This document shows positions 1 through 7,168 of a stretch of DNA of 8,279 nt, one piece after another. The notes below the pieces were generated by a model. The model saw only the letters and a list, made by a program, of their open reading frames with translations, searched no databases and was not told where the DNA came from. Each line of letters begins with the position of its first letter. The first letter of the stretch is position 1. Position numbers and translations under genes: made by a program. This DNA comes from CG2-30-40-21 sp043806395. GTDB lineage: Bacteria; UBA9089; CG2-30-40-21. The DNA is taken from the NCBI GenBank assembly GCA_043806395.1, contig JAZDHC010000041.1, forward strand, positions 1-8,279, written 5' to 3'.

Positions 1-138
1 TGTGTAAGATAGAGATTTGCCACTAAGACACCAAGACACTAAGAAAACACTAAGAATATCTTCCTTTGTGTATTCCTTCGTGCCTTTGTGCCTTTGTGGC
101 TAATCCTTTCCACTTTCCACAAGATATTGAGCAGTTAC
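1..138. repeat. Left copy of 138-bp inverted repeat bounding the window
   Basis: Bases 1-138 are the exact reverse complement of 8140-8277; base i pairs with base 8278-i and identity stops at base 139. The repeat holds three parts: an outer 18 nt, an 82-nt imperfect palindrome (19-100), and the final 13 codons, stop included, of the ATPase/nuclease-like gene (100-138). Because the repeat coincides with both window ends, it may be a multi-copy genomic repeat at which an assembly stopped. The sequence between the copies contains core genes, so a transposon with these ends is unlikely. Confidence 0.95.
19..100 (-). repeat. Imperfect hairpin of 8-nt-period repeat (CACNAAGR), left copy
   Basis: Read on the minus strand, this starts at the last base of the TAG stop of the ATPase/nuclease-like gene. 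One arm is a run of the unit CACNAAGR with G in the last position, and the other arm is the reverse complement of the same unit with A there. Folded, the arms pair as GCCAC/GTGGC at the base, then blocks of three pairs. A purine-purine mismatch recurs once per 8 nt and a G-T (G-U in RNA) contact once per 8 nt. Placed at the 3' end of the gene, it could protect or end the transcript, but there is no clear T-run after it. The identical right copy is at 8178-8259. Confidence 0.8.
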
Positions 139-1668
139 CATTTCCCAATCAAACCTGATAATATTTCTCTCATGTCTTGAAAACTCTATTCCAACCAGAT
201 ATATCTCTTTGCCTGAATTCAAGTACTTTTCATAATATTTCCTATTCTTTATCTGCTCTAAGGCGGTATTTTTATCATCTTCCACTTCCACGACCTTAAA
301 CTCAAATATTACCACTATCGTATCGGTTTTTATCACCATATCTATCCTACCACGATTGGTGGACTCTTCTACCTCCATGGAATATCCAAGTGAGGCAAAT
401 ATTGCATAAAATATTGATGCATAATAGCCTTCATACTTGTCTAACTCATTTTTTATGTACCATTCATACGGTATAGAAGCAAAAAGCCTGAAGAATGTGT
501 CTTTTAATAATTCAAAATCTAAATCCTCTATGGCTTTGTAAACCTTTGATTGTGTATTCTCTTTGATCCTGATATCCTTATTTAGATAAAATAGGATGTA
601 CTCATTTAATGAGCTTTTGACCTCTAAGTTTGGATAGGTTAATGTGTATTCTATCTTTGCCCCGATCTGTTTTTTATTCGTTATTGTCAGATATCCTGTT
701 TGAAATAATAATGCATCAGGTTCTATGCAATCTACATCAAATGAACCTATCAACGATTCCCCAGCAGTTACCTCCTCAAGCTCAGGCATGTAATACTTTC
801 TCTCCTTTAATAGTTTTAATAAAAATGTAGGGTTGCCTGTTTCAAACCAATAATTACTGAACTCCTTACTCTTTAGAAATAGCAGAATATCAAAAGGATT
901 ATAGACTTTCTCCCCAAGCCATGAATACCCATTATACCATAGTTTTACTCTTTCTAAATCTACACCTGCTAAATGTTCTGCAAATATTGTATTCAAATCA
1001 TTCTGAGTATAGCCACAGATGGCACTAAAATCTGCTTTTAATGTTATATCCCATAGATTATTTAACCCTGAAAATAACGATACCTTAGAAAATTTAGATA
1101 CCCCTGTCAGCATCACAAATTTAATGTATGCATCAGCCCCTTTTAATATAGTATAAAAACCCTTGAGAATTTCCCTCATTTCTTTTGCAATTTCTGGATT
1201 TTCTATGTTATCTAAAATAGGCTTATCGTACTCATCAATAAGTACAACTACCCTATTTTTTGCAGACAGCTTTCTTATTAATTCTTCAAATGCCTCATAA
1301 TATGTTGTCCTTTCAATGGATAAGTTATTGATGGATGCGATAAAATTTAATTGATTTAAGATAAAGGATGAAAGTTCTTTCCCTGTCATAGCCTTTTGGT
1401 TACCAAAATCTATCTTTACTATAGGATGCTTCTGGCTAAAATCCCATTTGTCTTCTATCCACAGGCACTTAAAAAGCTCTTCCCTGCCCTCAAATAAACT
1501 CTTTATCGTGTCTATCAATAATGACTTGCCAAATCTTCTCGGACGGGATAGAAAGAAGTAGGTGCCACTGTTTATAATTTCATAGATAAGCCTTGTCTTA
1601 TCTACATAACAATAATTCTCATTGATTATTTTCTCAAATGTCTGAATTCCTATCGGTAATTTTTTCAA
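100..1668 (-). CDS. AAA-ATPase-like / PD-(D/E)XK nuclease-like protein (DUF1703 type)
   Basis: This is a 522-residue cytoplasmic protein of the family that joins an N-terminal AAA-ATPase-like domain (PF09820) to a C-terminal PD-(D/E)XK nuclease-like domain (PF08011/DUF1703). Seen directly: the start KKLPIGIQTFE; a P-loop RPRRFGKSL at about 42-50; a Walker B strand VVVLIDEYDKP at 140-150; LTGVSKFSKVS at 187-197; WYNGY at 244-248; and a nuclease core with D443 (GRIDMVI), E456-x-K458 (FEFK) and a following QIKNRKYYEKY helix. All key residues are present, so the gene looks intact. Family function is unsettled: roles in DNA processing, defence or selfish spread have been considered and none is shown here. 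An ATG lies four codons upstream at 1680, but GGAGG sits inside those codons, 5 nt before a TTG at 1668, and the family normally begins MKKLPIG, so TTG is preferred. It is probably co-transcribed with era, 45 nt upstream. The last 12 residues lie in the window-bounding repeat. Confidence 0.88.
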   Translation of the reverse strand: MKKLPIGIQTFEKIINENYCYVDKTRLIYEIINSGTYFFLSRPRRFGKSLLIDTIKSLFEGREELFKCLWIEDKWDFSQKHPIVKIDFGNQKAMTGKELSSFILNQLNFIASINNLSIERTTYYEAFEELIRKLSAKNRVVVLIDEYDKPILDNIENPEIAKEMREILKGFYTILKGADAYIKFVMLTGVSKFSKVSLFSGLNNLWDITLKADFSAICGYTQNDLNTIFAEHLAGVDLERVKLWYNGYSWLGEKVYNPFDILLFLKSKEFSNYWFETGNPTFLLKLLKERKYYMPELEEVTAGESLIGSFDVDCIEPDALLFQTGYLTITNKKQIGAKIEYTLTYPNLEVKSSLNEYILFYLNKDIRIKENTQSKVYKAIEDLDFELLKDTFFRLFASIPYEWYIKNELDKYEGYYASIFYAIFASLGYSMEVEESTNRGRIDMVIKTDTIVVIFEFKVVEVEDDKNTALEQIKNRKYYEKYLNSGKEIYLVGIEFSRHERNIIRFDWEMVTAQYLVESGKD

Positions 1669-1673
1669 GATAA

Positions 1674-1678
1674 CCTCC
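1674..1678 (-). promoter_or_regulatory. Shine-Dalgarno GGAGG that decides a TTG start
   Basis: On the minus strand GGAGG is followed by five bases (TTATC) and then TTG at 1668. It overlaps the G of the upstream ATG (1680), so that ATG cannot use it. No other ribosome binding site is visible before the ATG. The resulting N-terminus MKKLPIG fits the family. Confidence 0.7.
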
Positions 1679-1713
1679 ATTTTTAGGCATGGTTCAAAAA
1701 CAGGTACCTGCCA

Positions 1714-2604
1714 TCAACCCCGATCATACCCAAATTCCTCCAGAGCTTTTGACGACTTACGCCAATTCTTCCTTGTTTTAACCCAAAGCTCAAGATACAC
1801 TTCCCTGCCAATTAATGCCTCAATATCTGCTCGTGCCTCAACAGCTACTTTTTTTAATCCCAATCCATTCTTGCCAATAATAATTCCTTCCTGGGATTCT
1901 CTTTCAACATAGATTATTGCGCAAATAAAATCCTTTGGCTTTCTTTCCTTGAATTCCTCAATAACTACAGCCGTAGAATAGGGCAATTCCTCTCTATAAT
2001 ACTTAAATATCTTTTCCCTGATTATCTCAGCTGCGAAGAATCGTTCAGGTTGGTCTGTAAGCATATCTGGCGGATAGAGGGGTTCAGCCTCTGGCAATGA
2101 GGTCTTTATTGCTGTTAACAAGCTATCAATCCCTTTAAGCTTTAAGGCAGAAATAGGGATGATCTCCTGAAAGATATTCATTTTGGCATAAGTTTCAATC
2201 AATGGCAGCAGACTATCCTTTTGAATAGTATCAACCTTATTAATAACCAGAAGGCTGGGTTTATGATAGGTCGTCAGCCGTTCAATAATCTTCGTCTCTA
2301 TCCTCTGCGGCATGGCAGGTTCAACCATAAAAATGATGGTATCTGATTCCTCTAAGACACGATACGCACATTTAATCATGTTCTGATGAAGCGTATAGTG
2401 AGGCTCTAATATACCCGGTGTATCCAAAAAGATTATCTGGCAATCCTTCTGCGTAAGCACACCCATGACGCGATGTCTTGTGGTCTGGGGTTTTGGTGTA
2501 ACAATAGATAATTTTTCCCCAAGAAAGGCGTTTAACAATGTAGATTTGCCTACATTTGGACGGCCGATTATACCGGCATATCCTGAATGAATTTTTTTGG
2601 ACAT
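1714..2604 (-). CDS. era: GTPase Era, 30S ribosomal subunit maturation
   Basis: Era is an essential GTPase that binds the 3' end of 16S rRNA and helps mature the 30S subunit. At 296 residues the protein matches the usual family length. Visible motifs: G1 GRPNVGKST (14-22), G2 threonines in QTTRH (40-44), G3 DTPG (61-64), G4 NKVD (122-125) and G5 SAL (152-154). They are followed by a type II KH RNA-binding domain with IIIGKNG (241-247) and the LELWVKTRKNWR end (271-282). The open frame runs upstream to a TTG at 2640 and has another ATG at 2619, but neither has a ribosome binding site. The ATG at 2604 has GGAG 9 nt before it and gives the typical MSxKxxSGYAxIIGRPNVGKS start. The gene is transcribed divergently from smc and is followed by the ATPase/nuclease-like gene. 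All catalytic and RNA-binding motifs are intact. Confidence 0.96.
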   Translation of the reverse strand: MSKKIHSGYAGIIGRPNVGKSTLLNAFLGEKLSIVTPKPQTTRHRVMGVLTQKDCQIIFLDTPGILEPHYTLHQNMIKCAYRVLEESDTIIFMVEPAMPQRIETKIIERLTTYHKPSLLVINKVDTIQKDSLLPLIETYAKMNIFQEIIPISALKLKGIDSLLTAIKTSLPEAEPLYPPDMLTDQPERFFAAEIIREKIFKYYREELPYSTAVVIEEFKERKPKDFICAIIYVERESQEGIIIGKNGLGLKKVAVEARADIEALIGREVYLELWVKTRKNWRKSSKALEEFGYDRG

Positions 2605-2613
2605 AGTTTTGTT

Positions 2614-2617
2614 CTCC
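2614..2617 (-). promoter_or_regulatory. Ribosome binding site GGAG for era
   Basis: CTCC on the plus strand reads GGAG on the minus strand, 9 nt before the ATG at 2604. It supports that start over the in-frame ATG at 2619 and TTG at 2640, neither of which has purine-rich sequence upstream. Confidence 0.65.
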
Positions 2618-2678
2618 ATCGTAATATTGATTGAAAGCAACAGTTGTAGGTGTTTAGACTATTCTGCTACAATAATTA

Positions 2679-2707
2679 AGTATAACACCAATCAACTGGA
2701 TTGTCAA
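2679..2707 (-). promoter_or_regulatory. Sigma-70 type promoter of era
   Basis: On the minus strand TTGACA (2702-2707) is followed after exactly 17 nt by TATACT (2679-2684). This is a perfect -35 and a -10 with one base off consensus. Transcription would begin near 2672, giving a leader of about 68 nt before the ATG at 2604. In that leader TTGTAG and CTACAA (2644-2649 and 2667-2672) could pair weakly over a 17-nt loop. Confidence 0.8.
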
Positions 2708-2774
2708 TAAAAATTGAGGGTTTTGTGGCAGTGTGTCTTGGTCATGATTTATACTGGGGCTTTCCAAAAACTGT

Positions 2775-2803
2775 TTGACAGAATAATGATTATATGATAT
2801 GAT
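2775..2803 (+). promoter_or_regulatory. Sigma-70 type promoter of smc
   Basis: TTGACA (2775-2780), a 17-nt spacer and TATGAT (2798-2803) form a near-perfect housekeeping promoter. Transcription would begin near 2810, giving a leader of about 55 nt. The leader can form either AGGTAT/ATACCT (2810-2815 with 2836-2841) or GTATG/CATAC (2826-2830 with 2835-2839). These overlap and exclude each other, but both are short, so regulation by them is only a guess. The smc ribosome binding site is weak (AGG at 2854-2856, 8 nt before ATG). Confidence 0.82.
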
Positions 2804-2864
2804 ATATACAGGTATCAGGTAAGAAGTATGTTCTCATACCTAATCTCTACCACAGGTTATATTC

Positions 2865-5800
2865 ATGTTTCTTAAAAAAATAACAATTCTTGGATTTAAA
2901 TCCTTTGCAGAAAAGATAGAGTTTGAGTTTCAGAAGGGTATTACAGCCATTGTTGGGCCAAATGGATGTGGGAAGAGTAATATTTCTGATGCATTGAAAT
3001 GGGTTCTTGGTGAACAATCCCCATCTGTATTCAGGTGTAATTCCATGACTGATGTTATCTTTAATGGCTCAGAACACAGAAAGTCCCTTGGAATGGCTGA
3101 GGTAACGGTTACATTTGATAATAGTAGCCGACTGCTTCCATTAGACTTCGCTGAGATAACCATTACCCGAAGGCTTTTTCGTTCAGGTGAGTGTGAATAT
3201 TATATCAATAAAATATCTTGCCGTCTCAAAGATATTGTTGAGTTGTTTCTTGATACAGGTATTGGAAAGCAGTCCTACTCTTTAATGGAGCAAAATAAGG
3301 TTGACTTTATCCTTAGCAGTAAACCTGCAACCAGAAGGTTGTTATTTGAGGAGGCTGCGGGTATCAGCAAGTATAAGGTGCGTAAACATGAGGCAACAGG
3401 AAAGCTTGAGGATACAGAGAAAAATATGGTGCGAATAGGTGACTTGCTTTTTGAAATCGGCAAGCAGGTGGAATCATTAAAAAGACAGTCAAATAAGGCT
3501 ACCCGTTATCTACAGCTAAAAAAACAGATAGAATCAGAGGAAATTACCCTTCTGATAGATGAATTATTTGCCATGATGAATGCCCATGAAACTTGTGCAG
3601 GCGAGTATGATCACCTTGCCTGCGAAATGGAGTCTTCACGAAAAGATTTAACTGACATTGAAAAGGAAATAGATGTTGAAAAGGAAGGGCTAAAGAGAGA
3701 TCAACAGCAGTTCCTTACCCTTGAGGGCTCACTTCATCAGTTGGAGCTACAGATTAAGGAAATAACAAGCCAGCAGCTTCGCCGACAGGAAAGGGAGGGC
3801 TTTATATCTTCACAGCTGGAGAATATTTTTCGTCAAACAAGCGAGAATCAAACAAAGAGCCAGCAGTTGCATGAGGAGATGTTATCTGAAGAGAATAAAA
3901 GGGATAGCCTTGAATATGAATTAAAAGAAATACGGGTACAATTAAATGAAAAAGAGAATATCCTGAACAGCCATCGCCTTGATCGCGAAAAAACAACCAA
4001 GCATCTTGAACACTTGAAGACAGAAATTATTGAAAAATTAAATAATTTAGCACATGTTCGAAATCAAATTACCAGTTTAAGGGTAGAACATAAAAGCCTT
4101 GGTGCCCGTCAGGAAAGGATTGGAATCGATATAGAAAGGTACAATGCCAAAAAAAATGAAATGGCACAATTAAGACAGACAAGAAATGAGGAAATGGCAC
4201 AGAAGGAGATAGGGGTTTTATCATTAAAGCAGGAGTTTGAGGGAAAACAAAAGGAAAAGAATCAAGCAGCTCAAAGGCTAAAAGAATTAGAAACATCAAT
4301 AACAAGGATAAGCAAGGAACAGAATACCCTCTCAGGCAGAATTCAAGTCTTGAAAAAACTTCAAGAATCATTTGAGGGATATTCTGATGGGGTCAAGGCT
4401 GTCTGTACAGCCAAATTAGATGGTGTTCATGGTCTTATTTCAGGAATACTTAATATCCCAGAGGGTTATGAAAGGGCGGTTGAGGTTAGCCTTGGGGAAT
4501 GTCTTCAGGCAGTAGTGGTTGATGGCTGCACTGATGCTGAAGCTGTTGTATCTTACCTCTTGTCCAAAAAGGCAGAACGGGTTAATCTCCTGTTAGCTCA
4601 TTACATCAGGGATTCGAAAATCGAAAGACAGGGCAGACACATAGGTTTGCCCCTACGAGATGATGGGGTGATTGGCTGGTTGGCAGATATGATTACAGTT
4701 GATACCCAGTATCAGGGGATTATCGATTATTTAATAGGAAATACCCTTCTTGTGGATACCCTTGCCACTGCAATAGGAATAATCAAAGGGCATGAGGATA
4801 TATCATCGGTTGTAACCCTTGATGGACAACTTGTTACACCGGCTATGATCAAGGGGGGAAGTCCCAGACATAAAGGGATAGAGATTATTGGACGGAAGGG
4901 TGAGATTGTACGGCTTGAGGAAAAGGCTCAAGAACTGACTAAGGAATTGAATAATCTCCTGATGGTTAAGGCAGAGAATGAGAAAGAACTTTCCTCTTTA
5001 ACTAATTGGATAAATAAGGCTAATGTTGAAATATATTCCTTAGAGATTGCTATCTCTAACCTGAAAAAACAAGCCTCTGAGATGGATAAGGAGGAGTCTT
5101 CCATCATAAAGATGCTTTCAAATCTTGAGTCTGAGCTTTCAGGCATGGAAGAGGAAAAGGATGAAATAAATCAAAATATCCTTATCTTAAACGAAGAGGA
5201 GTTATTACTTTCAACAGAGGATAAACAACAGCGGGAACAGGTGAATGAAATTTCTCAAAAACTCGGGCAGATGAATATTCACCTTGATCTCCTTCAGAAG
5301 GAGGTAACTGATCTGAGGGTTTCTCTTGCTCAAAAATCTCAAGCTGAACAGGGATTAAAATTACAGATAAAAAGGCTTAAGGAATCTGTTCAAGATCTGG
5401 AGAGTAAAATAAGCAAACTTGAGGCTGAATCTATTCGACTGAAAGGGGAGCAGGGTGCTCAAGATGCTCAAACAAATGACGATAAAGATAAACTTTCAGC
5501 AATCAAAATTCAAAGGGATGAAAGGCATTATGAATTAAATGAATTAAAAGAAAACTGCCAGATAAAAGAAAAGGAAATAAAGGAAAAAGAGCAAACGATT
5601 AAACAAAAAAGGGATTGCGTAGAGCAACTAAGGGAGAAGACACATAAGGCAGAACTGAATAAAACTCAAATTAAATTACAAATGGATGGGGTTATGTCCC
5701 GTCTTATTTCTGAATATAAGCAATCACCTGATCAGATGAAACCAGATGCCACTCCCTTATCACAGGGAGCAAGAGAGAAGTTATTAGTGGATATTAACCG

Positions 5801-6431
5801 CAAAAAGACAACCCTTGAGTCACTTGGCACGGTAAATCTGACTGCACCAGAGGAATATGAGGAATTAAAGACGCGATATGACTTTCTTGTAGAGCAACAA
5901 AATGATCTGCAAACAGCCAAACAAGACTTAACCGGTCTTATCCAACAGATTGATGAGACAACAGCGAACATGTTTAAGGAGGCATTTAAGGCAATTAATA
6001 AAAACTTTTCCACTCTCTTCAGCCAGTTATTTGAGGGTGGATATGGGGAGCTAAGGCAAATAGGAGGTAGCGGAGACAGCCTTGATGAAATAGGGATTGA
6101 GGTTGTAGCTCAACCACCAGGGAAAAGGTTATCCAGCATTGCCCTCCTCTCTGGAGGAGAACGCTCTCTTACGGCTATCTGCCTGTTGTTTGCAATATTT
6201 GACTTTAGACCGAGTCCTTTTTCTATCTTAGATGAGGTTGATGCAGCGTTAGATGAGCCAAATGTTTTAAGATTAAACAGATTTCTCATTGATAATTCCA
6301 AACGATCTCAATTTTTCTTGATTACCCATAATCCAAGAACTATTGAATCGGCAGATACCTTGTATGGAATTACTATGGAAGAGGCAGGGGTTTCAAGGGT
6401 GGTAAGCGTTGCTTTGAAGAGGCATAAATAG
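2865..6431 (+). CDS. smc: Chromosome segregation ATPase SMC
   Basis: SMC forms a ring-like dimer with ScpA and ScpB that organises and helps segregate the nucleoid. At 1188 residues it has the usual bacterial length. In order: an N-terminal half ATPase with canonical LKKITILGFKSFAEK and Walker A GPNGCGKS (31-38), a coiled coil rich in E, K, Q and L to about 500, a hinge (about 503-665, ending in GGS at 664-666), and a second coiled coil. The C-terminal half has LSGGE (1095-1099), Walker B SILDE (1120-1124, catalytic E1124), D-loop ALDE (1128-1131) and H1155. The R-loop reads FRCNSM (56-61) where LRGGKM or similar is common; R57 is kept. The hinge carries an in-frame palindromic repeat (residues 589-599). 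No scpA or scpB lies next to it. It has its own strong promoter and diverges from era. No frameshift is seen. Confidence 0.98.
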   Translation: MFLKKITILGFKSFAEKIEFEFQKGITAIVGPNGCGKSNISDALKWVLGEQSPSVFRCNSMTDVIFNGSEHRKSLGMAEVTVTFDNSSRLLPLDFAEITITRRLFRSGECEYYINKISCRLKDIVELFLDTGIGKQSYSLMEQNKVDFILSSKPATRRLLFEEAAGISKYKVRKHEATGKLEDTEKNMVRIGDLLFEIGKQVESLKRQSNKATRYLQLKKQIESEEITLLIDELFAMMNAHETCAGEYDHLACEMESSRKDLTDIEKEIDVEKEGLKRDQQQFLTLEGSLHQLELQIKEITSQQLRRQEREGFISSQLENIFRQTSENQTKSQQLHEEMLSEENKRDSLEYELKEIRVQLNEKENILNSHRLDREKTTKHLEHLKTEIIEKLNNLAHVRNQITSLRVEHKSLGARQERIGIDIERYNAKKNEMAQLRQTRNEEMAQKEIGVLSLKQEFEGKQKEKNQAAQRLKELETSITRISKEQNTLSGRIQVLKKLQESFEGYSDGVKAVCTAKLDGVHGLISGILNIPEGYERAVEVSLGECLQAVVVDGCTDAEAVVSYLLSKKAERVNLLLAHYIRDSKIERQGRHIGLPLRDDGVIGWLADMITVDTQYQGIIDYLIGNTLLVDTLATAIGIIKGHEDISSVVTLDGQLVTPAMIKGGSPRHKGIEIIGRKGEIVRLEEKAQELTKELNNLLMVKAENEKELSSLTNWINKANVEIYSLEIAISNLKKQASEMDKEESSIIKMLSNLESELSGMEEEKDEINQNILILNEEELLLSTEDKQQREQVNEISQKLGQMNIHLDLLQKEVTDLRVSLAQKSQAEQGLKLQIKRLKESVQDLESKISKLEAESIRLKGEQGAQDAQTNDDKDKLSAIKIQRDERHYELNELKENCQIKEKEIKEKEQTIKQKRDCVEQLREKTHKAELNKTQIKLQMDGVMSRLISEYKQSPDQMKPDATPLSQGAREKLLVDINRKKTTLESLGTVNLTAPEEYEELKTRYDFLVEQQNDLQTAKQDLTGLIQQIDETTANMFKEAFKAINKNFSTLFSQLFEGGYGELRQIGGSGDSLDEIGIEVVAQPPGKRLSSIALLSGGERSLTAICLLFAIFDFRPSPFSILDEVDAALDEPNVLRLNRFLIDNSKRSQFFLITHNPRTIESADTLYGITMEEAGVSRVVSVALKRHK
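4630..4659 (+). repeat. Palindromic element inside the smc hinge coding sequence
   Basis: This 30-nt stretch matches 26 of 30 bases of the intergenic element at 7112-7141. It has an 8-nt stem GGGCAGAC (4631-4638) and GTTTGCCC (4645-4652) around the same 6-nt loop ACATAG, followed by the shared CTACGAG-type tail. One of the eight pairs is G-T. It is read in frame as QGRHIGLPLRD (589-599) in a hinge loop that varies in length among SMC proteins. A smaller palindrome TTCGA-AAA-TCGAA lies just upstream at 4613-4625. Confidence 0.75.
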
Positions 6432-6433
6432 GA

Positions 6434-6463
6434 TGTAGGCTGTTAGGCTGTAGGGGTTTAGGT
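6434..6463 (+). repeat. TAGGCTGT-type tandem repeat after smc
   Basis: Two consecutive TAGGCTGT units (6436-6443 and 6444-6451), followed by AGGGGTTTAGG, begin about 4 nt after the smc stop. A related block lies directly after the arginine decarboxylase stop (7070-7104), and a 13-nt piece (TGTAGGTGTTTAG) occurs near 2645 upstream of era. Function is unknown. Confidence 0.65.
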
Positions 6464-6502
6464 AACAAACTAAGCAAGTGGGATGGCTGCATTTCTCTAA
6501 TT

Positions 6503-6542
6503 CCCCCTTAATAAAGGGGGTTAGGGGGTTGTCATTCCCCCT
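6503..6542 (+). repeat. Paired C5/G5 hairpins between smc and the decarboxylase gene
   Basis: CCCCCTT (6503-6509), loop AATA and AAGGGGG (6514-6520) form a perfect 7-bp hairpin. AGGGGG (6523-6528) and CCCCCT (6537-6542) form a second one over an 8-nt loop. The two can also pair differently because the C and G tracts are interchangeable. Similar C5/G5 elements are scattered repeats in many environmental bacterial genomes. It could act as a weak terminator or transcript stabiliser for smc, but no T-run follows. The rest of this 172-nt gap shows no clear promoter. Confidence 0.7.
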
Positions 6543-6589
6543 CTTGGTCGTGGTGGATGCGTCACAACCTATTTACATAAATTAAAATT

Positions 6590-6596
6590 GGAGGTG
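6590..6596 (+). promoter_or_regulatory. Ribosome binding site of the arginine decarboxylase gene
   Basis: GGAGGTG lies 7 nt before the ATG at 6604. It is the strongest Shine-Dalgarno sequence among the plus-strand genes here and fixes this start. Confidence 0.8.
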
Positions 6597-6603
6597 TTAC
6601 GAA

Positions 6604-7065
6604 ATGATTCCTGTACCAACAAAGATGGCGATGACTTCTGGAGGGGCAGAGGGTTCAACCAAGTTGAATGCCTTTGACCATGCCTTGCTTGCTGCGGGCA
6701 TAGGCAATATCAATCTGATTAAGGTGTCAAGTATTGTACCGCCGGATATTGAGCTTATAGAATTGCCCAATATCCCTGGTGGCTCTTTGACCCCAATGGC
6801 TTATGCCACTATTACCAGTGATGTGCCTGGGGAGATGATTGCTGCCGCAGTGGCTGCTGGCTTTCACAGACCCGATCATTATGGGGTTATCATGGAGTAT
6901 TCTGGAAAGTGTACGGCAAAAGAGGCTTCCAAACAGGTTATCTCTATGGTAGAAGAGGCGTTTACTACCAGAGGGATTGTCTTAGATGATGTTAAGGTAA
7001 CGAGTACTCAACATGTAGTGGTAAAGACAGGGAGCGTGATTGCAGCGGCTGTTTTGTTGTATTAA
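6604..7065 (+). CDS. pdaD: Pyruvoyl-dependent arginine decarboxylase
   Basis: The enzyme converts L-arginine to agmatine and CO2 using a covalently bound pyruvoyl group instead of pyridoxal phosphate. The proenzyme cleaves itself between two serines; here S42-S43 in IKVSSIVPP, with S43 becoming the pyruvoyl group. This gives a beta chain of 42 residues and an alpha chain of 111. N37 and E98 (in MEYSG) match the asparagine and catalytic glutamate known from the Methanocaldococcus jannaschii enzyme. Glycine-rich segments at 54-62 (LPNIPGGSL) and 83-94 are typical of the fold. The length, 153 residues, is normal. A strong GGAGGTG precedes the ATG. Agmatinase follows after 103 nt on the same strand and uses the product, so the two form a putrescine pathway. 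A link to histidine decarboxylase of the same fold is less likely given the agmatinase partner. Confidence 0.93.
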   Translation: MIPVPTKMAMTSGGAEGSTKLNAFDHALLAAGIGNINLIKVSSIVPPDIELIELPNIPGGSLTPMAYATITSDVPGEMIAAAVAAGFHRPDHYGVIMEYSGKCTAKEASKQVISMVEEAFTTRGIVLDDVKVTSTQHVVVKTGSVIAAAVLLY

Positions 7066-7069
7066 AAGA

Positions 7070-7104
7070 TAGGCTGTAGGTGTTTAGGCTGTAGGCTGTT
7101 AGGG
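7070..7104 (+). repeat. TAGGCTGT-type tandem repeat after the decarboxylase gene
   Basis: Units of TAGGCTGT and AGGCTGT alternate with AGGTGTT over 35 nt, starting 4 nt after the stop codon at 7065. The block is related to 6434-6463. In both gaps a hairpin element follows it downstream, so the two repeat types are arranged in the same order. Confidence 0.65.
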
Positions 7105-7111
7105 ATGGGAA

Positions 7112-7141
7112 AGGGCGAACACATAGGTTCGCCCTTACGAG
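7112..7141 (+). repeat. Palindromic element between decarboxylase and speB
   Basis: A perfect 8-bp stem GGGCGAAC (7113-7120) and GTTCGCCC (7127-7134) encloses the loop ACATAG and is followed by TTACGAG. The same element, with four base differences, is inside smc at 4630-4659. In the transcript it would form a stable hairpin about 23 nt before the speB ribosome binding site. It could lower read-through or protect the upstream message, though no T-run follows. Confidence 0.8.
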
Positions 7142-7168
7142 GTTGTACCGAAAAATAGGAGATATGAT

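Noticed and set aside
1701..1710. CAGGTACCTG palindrome followed by T5 (minus strand) as a terminator after era
   Set aside because: The palindrome has no proper loop. Allowing four loop bases leaves only a 3-bp stem, too weak for a terminator. The short gap to the next gene suggests read-through.
2605..2640. Longer era starting at TTG 2640 or ATG 2619
   Set aside because: Neither start has a ribosome binding site, and the extra residues (LSINITMENKT) are absent from the normal Era N-terminus. ATG 2604 has GGAG upstream.
2810..2841. Riboswitch or attenuator in the smc leader
   Set aside because: Two alternative stems of 5 to 6 bp exist, but they are A/T-rich, match no known riboswitch and have no terminator partner.
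6544..6584. A promoter for pdaD in the smc-pdaD gap (TTGGTC with A/T-rich sequence downstream)
   Set aside because: No -10-like hexamer lies at a proper distance; the best candidates are far from consensus. Transcription may come from further upstream or from a non-sigma-70 promoter.
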